Positions 54,648 through 62,050 of a stretch of DNA of 64,000 bases are shown piece after piece. Positions within the stretch are counted from its first letter, which is position 1. Each line of letters starts with the position of its first letter. A program made the position numbers and the translations under genes. Origin of the DNA: Paenibacillus alvei DSM 29 (lineage in GTDB: Bacteria > Bacillota > Bacilli > Paenibacillales > Paenibacillaceae). Where the stretch lies: positions 62,001-126,000 of the forward strand of contig NZ_AMBZ01000005.1 in assembly GCF_000293805.1 (NCBI RefSeq), given 5' to 3'. Under the pieces are notes generated by a model. That model was not told where the DNA came from. It searched no databases and saw only the letters and a program-made list of their open reading frames with translations.

Positions 54648-56962
54648 CCGTACACCCCTTCCGCCGTTGACACGAATTCTTCCTCCAGCTTCTTCTCGAT
54701 GCGATTGATTAACGTATCCATATCGAAGCCTTGATGGATATCACCTGTGTTTACCTGAACAGTCGGCGTTAAGGATACGAAGTTCTGGATGCTATCCATT
54801 TCTGCCAAATCGCGCATCATCTCTATGCTTTTATCCGTAATTTCAACTTTATTGTCGATGGCTCCGACTTTACCTACCTCGCCTACTTTCGGGATGTTCA
54901 TCGGAGGCATTGTCCCTAGACCAGTAACAGGAACAGTTCCACCTTTCCCACTACCACTCCACGGATCCGTTTTGCCCCCTTGCTTGAATTTGGAAGTGTC
55001 AGGCATCAAGTTTTTAGTAAAGTCCATATCAGTTACATATTTCTGCGTATCTTTAAATGCATCAACGAGATTCGTTTGTTTCATGCGATAATCCGAATAA
55101 TCCTTAACACCTTTACTACTTTTGGGTTCATAATCTTTTAATATATTTTCATATTCCCATCTACTTGCCAATTTGAATTCCGATCCAGTTAAATCATTGA
55201 CCTTCTGAATCGCCCAATTTAGTGCATCAACAAATGAATTCACTAAGTTTCCGATAAATTGTAATACGGTCTGTCCAATCTCATAAAATAACTTTTGGAC
55301 AGCGTAAGGGAAATCTATAAGCGAATTGTGAGCAAATTCAAAAAATGTGACGAGTAAATTCCACATATATGCAAAGATGTTTTTGACATACGCAAAAAAT
55401 ACAGCAAAGACCCCCGCAATGGTTCCAATAACCGCACTCGTTGATATTCCTAATGCATTTAACGCAGTCATGATTAGAACAATAGCGCCAATAATTAATA
55501 GCAATGGCCACGCTGCCATAATCCATTGAACAAGCCAAGCAACAGCTAGTGCAGCAGCTATAGCCCCAAGCACAAGCAATGCGTTTTCAACCAGATTCCA
55601 ATTTTCCAATAGAAAACTCACAACGACCCCAACAACATTCGCTATGATTGTCATTCCCTTTTGAATGCTAGCAAAAAACGGATCAAATCTACCCTCAAGA
55701 AATGCTAGATTTAGAAGATCGAGAACTGGGCCAAAGCTTTGAAGAGCAGACTCACCAGTGGCTGCCAACAGTCCATTGAAACGATTTATCGCTCCCTCCC
55801 ATTTCTGAACTGGACTATCCATAAGTAGTTCCATAGATGCTCTTCCCATATTCGCCTTATTCATTAAAGAATCAAAAGCTTGAATAAATCCATTTAAATC
55901 GCCAGTTTTTGAAAACGACTCTAGCTTTTCTTGCTGCTTTGCACTAACTGGAATGTTTAACTGTTTCAATAGATCAGCGCTATTTCCGAAGTAGGCTGCT
56001 TTCATCAAACCAGCTGATTCCTCTGGATTTCCACCCTTCGCTTGTAAGGCGGATAAACGCTGTACCATTTCATTCATACGAAGTAAATCTTGAGTATTTT
56101 TAGTTACAGAAGTTAGTGCCAAACCGGATTTCAATGATTTGTCAACATCCTTACCATTAAGCAATGCTTGAGCCCGCAAAGCCTTAAATGCCTCAGTCCC
56201 TTCTTCCCGATTCCCGAACTGAGCATTGAAACGAGCTCTCATATCTTCTGATTTTGAAGCACCTTTAATCGCATCTAAGCCCATATTTTGAATGAATCCA
56301 AGTATTTTGGGTCTCATTCCATCTAATAATTTTCCTACTTTATTACGAAAAGAATTATGAACTTCTTCTCCTTTATTTCCTTGCTCGCTCTTATTATTAC
56401 TGTCATTAGCTATTTTGTTATCACCAATAGCTTCAGAAGATGGGCCTTGCCTAGTTTTCTGCTGCTGAATTCGATTGTACCCGGAGGTAGCCCGATTCCA
56501 TCCTTTATGAATGCCATTGTTAGCCTGCTGCCACGCTCTATTGATGTTGTTCCCCGCCTGCTTCCAGCCGCGGTTTATTCCAGAGTTCGCACGCTGCCAT
56601 ATCTGATTCATGCTGGAACCAGTTTTCTGCCATGATTTATTAATGCCGTTGCTGGTTCGCTGCCATGATTGTGAGATTTGATTTGCCGTCTTTTGCCATG
56701 CTTGAGATATCCCATTGGCTGCTTTTTGCCATGCTTGGACAATTGTATTTGACGCCTTTTTTAAAGACTGATTGATGGCGTTTATCGTTTTTTGCCAAGA
56801 TTGATTAATTGCAGTTGCAGTTTTCTGCCAAGTCTTCGTGATCGCTTCCACCGACTTCTTCATAACTTGATTGATCGTTGTGCTTACCTTGGCAAAAGCA
56901 TTAGCAAACGTCTGAACTGACTTTGCCGCGATCTTTAAAGCCTGTAATGACTGCTCATCCAT
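54644..56962 (-). CDS. Tail tape measure protein with 11-residue Trp repeats
   Basis: A 772-residue tape measure that sets tail length. Residues 23-165 form about thirteen 11-residue repeats, such as WQKTANQISQS and WQRTSNGINKS, with Trp at 45, 56, 78, 89, 100, 111, 122, 133, 144 and 155 (Leu at 67). Two to three hydrophobic spans follow at about 450-560 (ALLVLGAIAAALAVAWLVQW, LLLIIGAIVLIMTALNALGI), usual for tape measures that contact the membrane. The size predicts a short tail. GGGGGAGGG precedes the ATG at 56962. It overlaps the xkdP-like start by 4 nt. Confidence 0.88.
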   Translation of the reverse strand: MDEQSLQALKIAAKSVQTFANAFAKVSTTINQVMKKSVEAITKTWQKTATAINQSWQKTINAINQSLKKASNTIVQAWQKAANGISQAWQKTANQISQSWQRTSNGINKSWQKTGSSMNQIWQRANSGINRGWKQAGNNINRAWQQANNGIHKGWNRATSGYNRIQQQKTRQGPSSEAIGDNKIANDSNNKSEQGNKGEEVHNSFRNKVGKLLDGMRPKILGFIQNMGLDAIKGASKSEDMRARFNAQFGNREEGTEAFKALRAQALLNGKDVDKSLKSGLALTSVTKNTQDLLRMNEMVQRLSALQAKGGNPEESAGLMKAAYFGNSADLLKQLNIPVSAKQQEKLESFSKTGDLNGFIQAFDSLMNKANMGRASMELLMDSPVQKWEGAINRFNGLLAATGESALQSFGPVLDLLNLAFLEGRFDPFFASIQKGMTIIANVVGVVVSFLLENWNLVENALLVLGAIAAALAVAWLVQWIMAAWPLLLIIGAIVLIMTALNALGISTSAVIGTIAGVFAVFFAYVKNIFAYMWNLLVTFFEFAHNSLIDFPYAVQKLFYEIGQTVLQFIGNLVNSFVDALNWAIQKVNDLTGSEFKLASRWEYENILKDYEPKSSKGVKDYSDYRMKQTNLVDAFKDTQKYVTDMDFTKNLMPDTSKFKQGGKTDPWSGSGKGGTVPVTGLGTMPPMNIPKVGEVGKVGAIDNKVEITDKSIEMMRDLAEMDSIQNFVSLTPTVQVNTGDIHQGFDMDTLINRIEKKLEEEFVSTAEGVYG

Positions 56963-57095
56963 CTTCTTCCCTCCCCCTGTCCGCAAGATGAAGAGAGCGA
57001 TCCCCCATCTGCACCCAAGCTGCCCCAAGGGAGCTGCCATTGCCATGCCGACTGTGAAATCGCTGCTCTAATGTCCGCGGTTGTTCCAAAGCCTA

Positions 57096-57281
57096 CTACC
57101 GCTTTTTGCGCATACTGCGCTGTGCCTTGCGCTCTTCATCCACACGGATGTCGATCATCGCGTAGACGGCGGCGCGTTCGCGAACCGGGAGCGCAAGCAG
57201 CTCATGCGGCAGGATGCGGAGCTTATGGAGGGCGTAATAGGCATAGTTCGCTTCGCCATCGCCCTCGCGAATTAGTTTTTT
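57096..57281 (-). CDS. Minus-one frame extension of the tail assembly chaperone
   Basis: From the slippery heptamer the -1 frame is open for 59 codons to a TAG at 57096: LIREGDGEANYAYYALHKLR, then ILPHELLALPVRERAAVYAM and ending RKAQRSMRKKR. The composition is protein-like and there is no independent start or ribosome site. Fused to the upstream chaperone it would give 199 residues, a gpG-T-like product of the sort made before the tape measure in many tailed phages. Confidence 0.7.
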   Translation of the reverse strand, partial: KKLIREGDGEANYAYYALHKLRILPHELLALPVRERAAVYAMIDIRVDEERKAQRSMRKKR

Positions 57282-57694
57282 ACTTCATTAACAAGCTCGT
57301 TCATGTCCTGATTGAAGCCGTTCAGCGTCTGCACCTGCTGCAGCAGGCCCGTATATTCGCCAGGCAGGAGCATCTTGCGCAGGAGCGCCTCCGCACCCAT
57401 GACGCCATAGGACTGTTGAAGCTCTGCATTTTTCAAGTCTGGATACACAACGCTTGCCACAATCAGCTTTGCGGTATATTCATTGAAGTCGATTTCCGGC
57501 GTAACAACCCCGCCTTTGCCCTTTACCTGCTTTGTGGCCGACTTGCGGCACTGCTCATTTTCCACTTCACTCATACTGCGCAGCGTCCAGGCAACCGGCT
57601 CACCCTTTTCATCTTTGAAACGTGGGGACACAACGAATGGCATCTCCGTATTGGGTTCTGCATTTTGGGCAAAGAAATAGCTTAATGTAGTCAT
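57272..57694 (-). CDS. xkdN: XkdN-like tail assembly chaperone
   Basis: A 140-residue chaperone of the XkdN (Phage_TAC) family: TTLSYFFAQNAEPNTEMPFV, IDFNEYTAKLIVASVVYPDL, LRKMLLPGEYTGLLQQVQTL. It should bind the tape measure while the tail is built. It ends VNEVKN at a TAA that directly follows a canonical slippery site, with an open -1 frame beyond. ATG at 57694 has GGAG 11 nt upstream; TTG at 57700 is possible. Confidence 0.9.
   Translation of the reverse strand: MTTLSYFFAQNAEPNTEMPFVVSPRFKDEKGEPVAWTLRSMSEVENEQCRKSATKQVKGKGGVVTPEIDFNEYTAKLIVASVVYPDLKNAELQQSYGVMGAEALLRKMLLPGEYTGLLQQVQTLNGFNQDMNELVNEVKN
57275..57281 (-). promoter_or_regulatory. Programmed -1 frameshift site A AAA AAC
   Basis: In the chaperone's reading frame the sequence is GTA AAA AAC TAA. 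A AAA AAC is a canonical X XXY YYZ heptamer, and the stop comes right after it. Tail assembly chaperones made by -1 shifting at such sites are well established for tailed phages. Confidence 0.75.
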
Positions 57695-57740
57695 CTTCAA
57701 TCGCTCTCCTCATCTTGAATGGTAGTTATGTTATTTAAAA

Positions 57741-58202
57741 TTACACTGTAGGTGCATTAAAGTTGCTTAAAATGTCAACATCATCAAATGTAAACTCCAA
57801 TTCTTCCTCCAAAACGTCGCTCTCTGTATCCAGCTTCGCCATAACGACACTGTTCAGGTTCACGTTCTTCAACATGATTGTCTGCGTGCCCACCGAAGAA
57901 GTAGGATCTGCGTTTGTCACATTAATCGTAAAGTTTGTATCCTTGCCAGTCTTAATATAATCAAGCATCATTTTACGGAACAAAGCTGTCATATAGTAAA
58001 TCGTCATGCTGCCTGTTCCCGACCAGCCGGAGGTTTTATGCTGTGTGGCGCGGCTGCCGAGTGTTTTAATTTCTGCTTTTTGTTTTTCTATTTTTGCTTC
58101 CAACGTTTTAATATAGAACATTTCTTCATTTTTTCCATTAATTTGCGCAAAAGCCGTGCCTTCACGACCCGAAATCGTATCCTTTGCTTGTAAGAAACCC
58201 AT
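57741..58202 (-). CDS. xkdM: Tail tube protein (XkdM-like)
   Basis: A 153-residue inner tube subunit of the contractile tail, matching XkdM: MGFLQAKDTISGREGTAFAQ, GWSGTGSMTIYYMTALFRKM and EEELEFTFDDVDIL. It begins 1 nt after the sheath stop (ATG at 58202, sheath TAA at 58204), so it is translated together with the sheath. Confidence 0.93.
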   Translation of the reverse strand: MGFLQAKDTISGREGTAFAQINGKNEEMFYIKTLEAKIEKQKAEIKTLGSRATQHKTSGWSGTGSMTIYYMTALFRKMMLDYIKTGKDTNFTINVTNADPTSSVGTQTIMLKNVNLNSVVMAKLDTESDVLEEELEFTFDDVDILSNFNAPTV

Positions 58203-58203
58203 C

Positions 58204-59520
58204 TTACTTCACCTTCACTTTCATGTAAATTTTCTCTACTGCATCGACCGGCTGCACATTCAATTGAATGACGATACTGTCCGAAGCCTCACCCTTAGCA
58301 ACAAGCACATCCGTCTGTGCGTCGAACGGCTGAATTGCATTCAAGCGCTCAAGCTGATCCAAATATGCAATACACGCTGCACGGAACAATTGACGTCCTT
58401 CTTCATTATTGTTTGTTTTCCCGACATACGCCGTTTCGAAAATCCGCTTCATATCGTTGGCGATGCCGTCCAGCACGCGAATAACGCGGTTTTTGGAGAA
58501 CGGCTGGCCCTTTTCCGGCGTATATGCCGTCAATGTATTAATATCTTGCTCTACCACAGCATGGCCAAGATGGTGTACAAACACGAATTCACCCTTGCGC
58601 AGAGCTTCTTCCACCTGGGTATTTGTCATGCGAACATCAACGTCGACCGCATCTTCGTAAGCGGAATACGTCAACGACTCATTCATCGCTGCCGCTGCTG
58701 TTGCCGCAGCTACCCATACTGTTGCTTGAGCAGCATTCAATATTGTGCCGTCTGCCAGCTTTACGCCATTTTTGACGCTAATGATGCCTTCGTTATTCGC
58801 GGTTGGATATTGAGCCATAACCGCCTGAATCTTCTTCCCTTCATCTTCACGCATACGCTTCACAAATGCCGCATAGACAGAGCATAGCGCGGCATCAGTG
58901 GAAGGAAGCGCAACCGTATGGAAATCATGAACGGCAATCGCTTCGTGGAAAGATACATGATCCGCATTCACCACATTGCCGTCATCACCGCCTGTAAGCG
59001 GCAGACCTGCATTTGGTTCAATTGCACCTGTGCCTTCGAACTCAACCCAAGCGTTTGCAATCAGCTTTTCAGCTTGCTGCACAGTCTGGCTATCCACAAT
59101 GCGTCCGCTAACTTTTGTAATGACATCCACCTTCGTATTGTCGTTCACATTCGTCTGCACGACGAGTTGAATATCGTTGCCGCGAACACCGCCAAAGCGT
59201 GCTTTCACTTTCAATTGATTGTGAGTTGCAGCCGCCTTTGCACCTTCATTCAATCGATACAACAGCACCTTCTTCGCACGTTTGAAAGCCTCGCGCACCA
59301 GCAGAAGTGCGTCATCCGTCAGCTCGTAACCTAGCTGCTCGAATACAGGTTCCCCTGCATGCAATTCCAGCACTTCTTTCACTGGCCCCCAGCTAAGCGT
59401 TAACGGCAGTGCCACAATCCCCCGCTCGCCAACTGCTCCCGATGGAGCAGCCTCTCCTTGAAAGCGTACATATACGCCTGGTCTTACTTTATTTTGCGTC
59501 GTCCATGTTCCTCCAGCCAT
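58204..59520 (-). CDS. xkdK: Contractile tail sheath protein (XkdK-like)
   Basis: A 438-residue sheath subunit. N-terminal TQNKVRPGVYVRFQGEAAPS and GIVALPLTLSWGP, middle RGNDIQLVVQTNVNDNTKVD and the C-terminal domain INTLTAYTPEKGQPFSKNRV are those of XkdK sheaths. It shows that the particle is contractile (R-type), not a flexible siphovirus tail. Its ATG overlaps the upstream stop as TAATG. AGGAGGTAA precedes it. Confidence 0.95.
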   Translation of the reverse strand: MAGGTWTTQNKVRPGVYVRFQGEAAPSGAVGERGIVALPLTLSWGPVKEVLELHAGEPVFEQLGYELTDDALLLVREAFKRAKKVLLYRLNEGAKAAATHNQLKVKARFGGVRGNDIQLVVQTNVNDNTKVDVITKVSGRIVDSQTVQQAEKLIANAWVEFEGTGAIEPNAGLPLTGGDDGNVVNADHVSFHEAIAVHDFHTVALPSTDAALCSVYAAFVKRMREDEGKKIQAVMAQYPTANNEGIISVKNGVKLADGTILNAAQATVWVAAATAAAAMNESLTYSAYEDAVDVDVRMTNTQVEEALRKGEFVFVHHLGHAVVEQDINTLTAYTPEKGQPFSKNRVIRVLDGIANDMKRIFETAYVGKTNNNEEGRQLFRAACIAYLDQLERLNAIQPFDAQTDVLVAKGEASDSIVIQLNVQPVDAVEKIYMKVKVK

Positions 59521-59732
59521 TACTTTACCTCCTGAATTTGAAATTGGTACAGCAGCGCATCGATCTGCGCCTTCGTGTACTGCTCATTACTGCTTAGAAG
59601 CGCATGCAGCATGTCTCGCTCGCCTGCACTCCAGCATTTTGCCTTCAGCCACTGCTCCTTCGCAAAGGCGAATTCGCCCGCAGCCTCGGCATGTTCCACA
59701 TTACGCTTGTCCTGCTTGTTTGCATCAGACAT
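59520..59732 (-). CDS. XkdJ-position small hydrophilic protein
   Basis: A 70-residue, highly charged protein (KQDKRNVEHAEAAGEFAFAK, ALLSSNEQYTKAQIDALLYQ). Its place between the tail terminator and the sheath is that of XkdJ in PBSX. Its stop overlaps the sheath ATG, and its start overlaps the upstream gene by 8 nt. Function unknown. Confidence 0.65.
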   Translation of the reverse strand: MSDANKQDKRNVEHAEAAGEFAFAKEQWLKAKCWSAGERDMLHALLSSNEQYTKAQIDALLYQFQIQEVK

Positions 59733-60144
59733 CTCGAATGCGTCCCTCCTGCTTCATAGCATTCATCTTGCTTGCTTCCTCTCGGGAACGCGCCAGCATG
59801 TACTCGTACTGCACTTGAAACCGCAGCTTGCGTTCAACGATTTCATGCTTCAAGCCTGTCCCCCTGCATAAGCCGCCGCCTGCTTCAATCAGCTCCAGCG
59901 CGTCGTAGAGCCCATCGGCAACATCATGAACAGAAGCCTTTCCGTCGGGATAATAATCGACCTCAAATGCTGCTCTCGCCTGAAAGCGGCGTTCGCCAAC
60001 GCGAGTTCGTTCCCCTCGCACGAGCTTGACGACCAAGCACGGCGCTTGCTCGTCCGTTCGTTCTTCTGCTTCGAGCACGGGGATATCAGGGAAATATTCG
60101 CGCACCCGTCTCATCACCCCTTGCCGAATCTCGCAGCTTCGCAA
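59725..60144 (-). CDS. Tail terminator-like protein (DUF6838 type), first gene of the tail operon
   Basis: About 139 residues: REYFPDIPVLEAEERTDEQA, VDYYPDGKASVHDVADGLYD and LKHEIVERKLRFQVQYEYML. The size, beta-alpha content and position before the sheath fit the tail terminator family of PBSX-like tails. TTG at 60144 is preferred because AGGAGG lies 7 nt upstream and the longer reading to 60243 would run through an intrinsic terminator. Confidence 0.7.
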   Translation of the reverse strand: MRSCEIRQGVMRRVREYFPDIPVLEAEERTDEQAPCLVVKLVRGERTRVGERRFQARAAFEVDYYPDGKASVHDVADGLYDALELIEAGGGLCRGTGLKHEIVERKLRFQVQYEYMLARSREEASKMNAMKQEGRIRDV

Positions 60145-60169
60145 GCCTTCACCTCCTATCCTGTGGTAC

Positions 60170-60204
60170 AAAAAAACCGTTATACAGCTTCGCCGCAAAC
60201 GGTT
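60170..60204 (-). terminator. Intrinsic terminator just before the tail operon
   Basis: On the minus strand AACCGTT (60204-60198) pairs with AACGGTT (60181-60175), followed by TTTTTTTG. It is 26 nt upstream of the first tail gene's start and about 150 nt after arpU. Tail gene transcription must pass it, so it either ends the arpU transcript or is the target of antitermination. No gene lies in 60205-60356. Confidence 0.8.
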
Positions 60205-60356
60205 CTCCCTATATTCCGCAAGGCTGTCCTGCCCCATGCCCACAACCTCACACTATCATCTTAGCACCTTGCCCCGTCCAACCGAGTGCCATCATCCGGC
60301 CACCCGGAGGTCACTACTAAGTTACTTTTTTCGACTCGCCTCAAGCTCTGCGCACC

Positions 60357-60779
60357 TTAATCCTCAAACACTTCTATACCTAACATGAATGCTAGCTCCA
60401 TAATCGCGCGTGCTTTAATTCTCCGAAATGTACGCTCACTTACGTTCAGATCATAGCATAGTAAGTAATCCGGCTTCGCTGTCTCTGGAGAGAGATAACA
60501 GCTTACAATAAGCTCTCTCTCAATATCGCCAAGGTGGGCAATCGCCTTCATTACATTATCGTATACGGTTCTCATATAGGCTTCCTTCTCCACATTATGC
60601 AGTGCAATCTCTTCTACCGGCTTTCCTACTTGATTCGTAGACCCATGCAATCTAGGCTCATATGAAGTGGTCATCTTCATCTCTCTCCGTACGATACCCG
60701 TTCGCTTGTACAAAGAAGCTATAGACAAATACTTTTCCACCATTTTACGAGTCGCTGTTCGATTAATCGTTGCTAACAT
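60357..60779 (-). CDS. ArpU-family phage late regulator
   Basis: A 140-residue regulator of the ArpU family, which includes proteins controlling late genes of Gram-positive phages and muramidase export in Enterococcus. It has a helical N-terminal part (TATRKMVEKYLSIASLYK) and a sigma-like C-terminal HTH (LLCYDLNVSERTFRRIKARA). ATG at 60779 has AAGGGG 8 nt upstream. It is divergent from the XRE gene and upstream of the tail genes, so it is the likely activator or antiterminator of the tail operon. Confidence 0.85.
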   Translation of the reverse strand: MLATINRTATRKMVEKYLSIASLYKRTGIVRREMKMTTSYEPRLHGSTNQVGKPVEEIALHNVEKEAYMRTVYDNVMKAIAHLGDIERELIVSCYLSPETAKPDYLLCYDLNVSERTFRRIKARAIMELAFMLGIEVFED

Positions 60780-60830
60780 CTTCATCGCCCCTTAATGAAA
60801 GGATATTATGGATAACGCAATATAGAATAA

Positions 60831-60845
60831 GTTATTTAAAACAAC
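60831..60845. promoter_or_regulatory. Candidate XRE operator 1
   Basis: GTTATTTAAAACAAC shares GTT-ATTTAAA with two further sites at 60917-60931 and 60985-60995. It lies about 52 nt upstream of arpU. Confidence 0.4.
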
Positions 60846-60916
60846 ACTCCATGAAAAATAAAAAACTGCAAAACTTGGCCTTGTGTTACGGAAAATTACA
60901 CTATAGAATGATCCTT

Positions 60917-60931
60917 GTTCATTTAAATAAC
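60917..60931. promoter_or_regulatory. Candidate XRE operator 2
   Basis: GTTCATTTAAATAAC is nearly palindromic and contains both half-site forms, GTTCATTTAAA and TTTAAATAAC. It lies in the middle of the divergent arpU-XRE region. The third site, TTTAAATGAAC, is at 60985-60995. Confidence 0.45.
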
Positions 60932-60937
60932 CATACA

Positions 60938-60967
60938 TTGCGAACGTTTGTTCCTATGTGTTATACT
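60938..60967 (+). promoter_or_regulatory. Promoter of the XRE-ImmA genes overlapped by a LexA-like box
   Basis: -35 TTGCGA (60938-60943), 18-bp spacer, -10 TATACT (60962-60967). CGAACGTTTGTTCC (60941-60954) fits the Bacillus LexA (DinR) box CGAACnnnnGTTCG except for the last base and overlaps the -35 and spacer. SOS control of these two genes is inferred. Confidence 0.6.
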
Positions 60968-60984
60968 GAAAGAATACCACGCTC

Positions 60985-60995
60985 TTTAAATGAAC
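60985..60995. promoter_or_regulatory. Candidate XRE operator 3
   Basis: TTTAAATGAAC, the complement of GTTCATTTAAA in operator 2, lies about 25 nt downstream of the inferred XRE start point. Suited to autorepression. Confidence 0.4.
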
Positions 60996-61040
60996 GTCAA
61001 TCCTGAATTTATGAACATATGTAAAATAAGGGTGATAACG

Positions 61041-61475
61041 ATGTCCATAACGAACAAAGAATTAGTAGGCACTCGCATTAAAGAGCTGCGGCTCAAGCAA
61101 GGCTTGTCGCAAGACGACGTCGCCCAGGCGCTTGACATGAAGCGCGCGAACGTCGCCAATTATGAGGCGGGACGAACGACACCGCCAAGTGACATCATCG
61201 GCAGGCTTGCCGATCTTTTGTATACGTCAAGCGATTATTTGCTTGGCCGTATCGATAATCCGATGCCGCTGGCCTTAACATCATCTGACTCCATTCCCGA
61301 GTGGGCCACATGGAAGGATAAGAAGGACTTCCGCCAGCTGCTTGAGGAAGATTCGGAAATCATGTTCGATGGCGTCCCTATCGACGAAGAAGACCGTGAG
61401 CGAGTTCTCCATGTATTGGAGGCACTGTTCTGGGATGCAAAGAAGCGCAACAAGCGCAAGCCGCCACGGAGCTGA
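61041..61475 (+). CDS. XRE-family (phage repressor-like) regulator
   Basis: A 144-residue repressor with an N-terminal HTH_3 domain (RIKELRLKQGLSQDDVAQAL, DMKRANVANYEAGRTTPPSD) and a short acidic C-terminal part with no peptidase motif. ATG at 61041 follows AAGGGTGATAA. It is followed after 39 nt by the ImmA/IrrE gene, the usual repressor/protease pair of Gram-positive mobile elements, and is divergent from arpU. Confidence 0.9.
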   Translation: MSITNKELVGTRIKELRLKQGLSQDDVAQALDMKRANVANYEAGRTTPPSDIIGRLADLLYTSSDYLLGRIDNPMPLALTSSDSIPEWATWKDKKDFRQLLEEDSEIMFDGVPIDEEDRERVLHVLEALFWDAKKRNKRKPPRS

Positions 61476-61514
61476 ATACGACACATTGACTAACTTATCC
61501 GCGAGGTGCATCTC

Positions 61515-61949
61515 ATGGATGTAGAGAAGATTGTACGATCCTTGATTCGAAAATATAAAACAAACTGTCCCTTTCAGCTTGCTCAGCATTTAAATATTCA
61601 AGTTAGGACTGCTGATCTGGGGAAATCTACGCGCGGCCTGTATTTCCATAAGCTTCGCCGCCGTTATATTGTCATCAATTCGGAATTGCCGTTCGAATGG
61701 CAGCGCTTCGTGTGTGCCCATGAGCTTGCTCATGATCGCCTGCACAAAGGGATTGGCCACTTTTTTACCGAGCAGCATACGTTGTTCCATGTAGGCAAGT
61801 TCGAGCGCCAAGCCAATCAATTTGCCCTGCATCTGCTGCTGCACGGTCAAGAATGCCTGTTGGGCGAAACGCGGGAAATGTACTGTGCACGCAACGATAT
61901 TCCTGCTGAGCTGGCCAGATTTCTGCCTACGGATTCAGAACAAGAATAA
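61515..61949 (+). CDS. immA: ImmA/IrrE-family metallopeptidase
   Basis: A 144-residue zinc peptidase with FVCAHELAHDRLHKG (HEXXH) and the downstream KFERQANQFALHLLL (glutamate third-ligand region). In ICEBs1, ImmA cleaves the ImmR repressor on DNA damage; by analogy this protein would inactivate the XRE protein and release the tail genes. GAGGTG lies 8 nt before ATG 61515. It closes the locus. Confidence 0.9.
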   Translation: MDVEKIVRSLIRKYKTNCPFQLAQHLNIQVRTADLGKSTRGLYFHKLRRRYIVINSELPFEWQRFVCAHELAHDRLHKGIGHFFTEQHTLFHVGKFERQANQFALHLLLHGQECLLGETREMYCARNDIPAELARFLPTDSEQE

Positions 61950-62050
61950 TTCGTACGAATGCCGTCACCTTTTCAAGCCTACTCCACATAGTATAGGGTA
62001 ATGTTGAACTATGGGTGTATGTTATCAACCTGAGAGGTGAGATCAGTTAC

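Noticed and set aside
57071..57685. Plus-strand frame of 204 codons opposite the tail assembly chaperone
   Set aside because: It is antisense to the chaperone and its -1 extension, both supported by family sequence and a slippery site.
46942..61949. A complete prophage
   Set aside because: No integrase, replication, capsid, portal, terminase or lysis gene and no flanking direct repeats seen; tail genes only.
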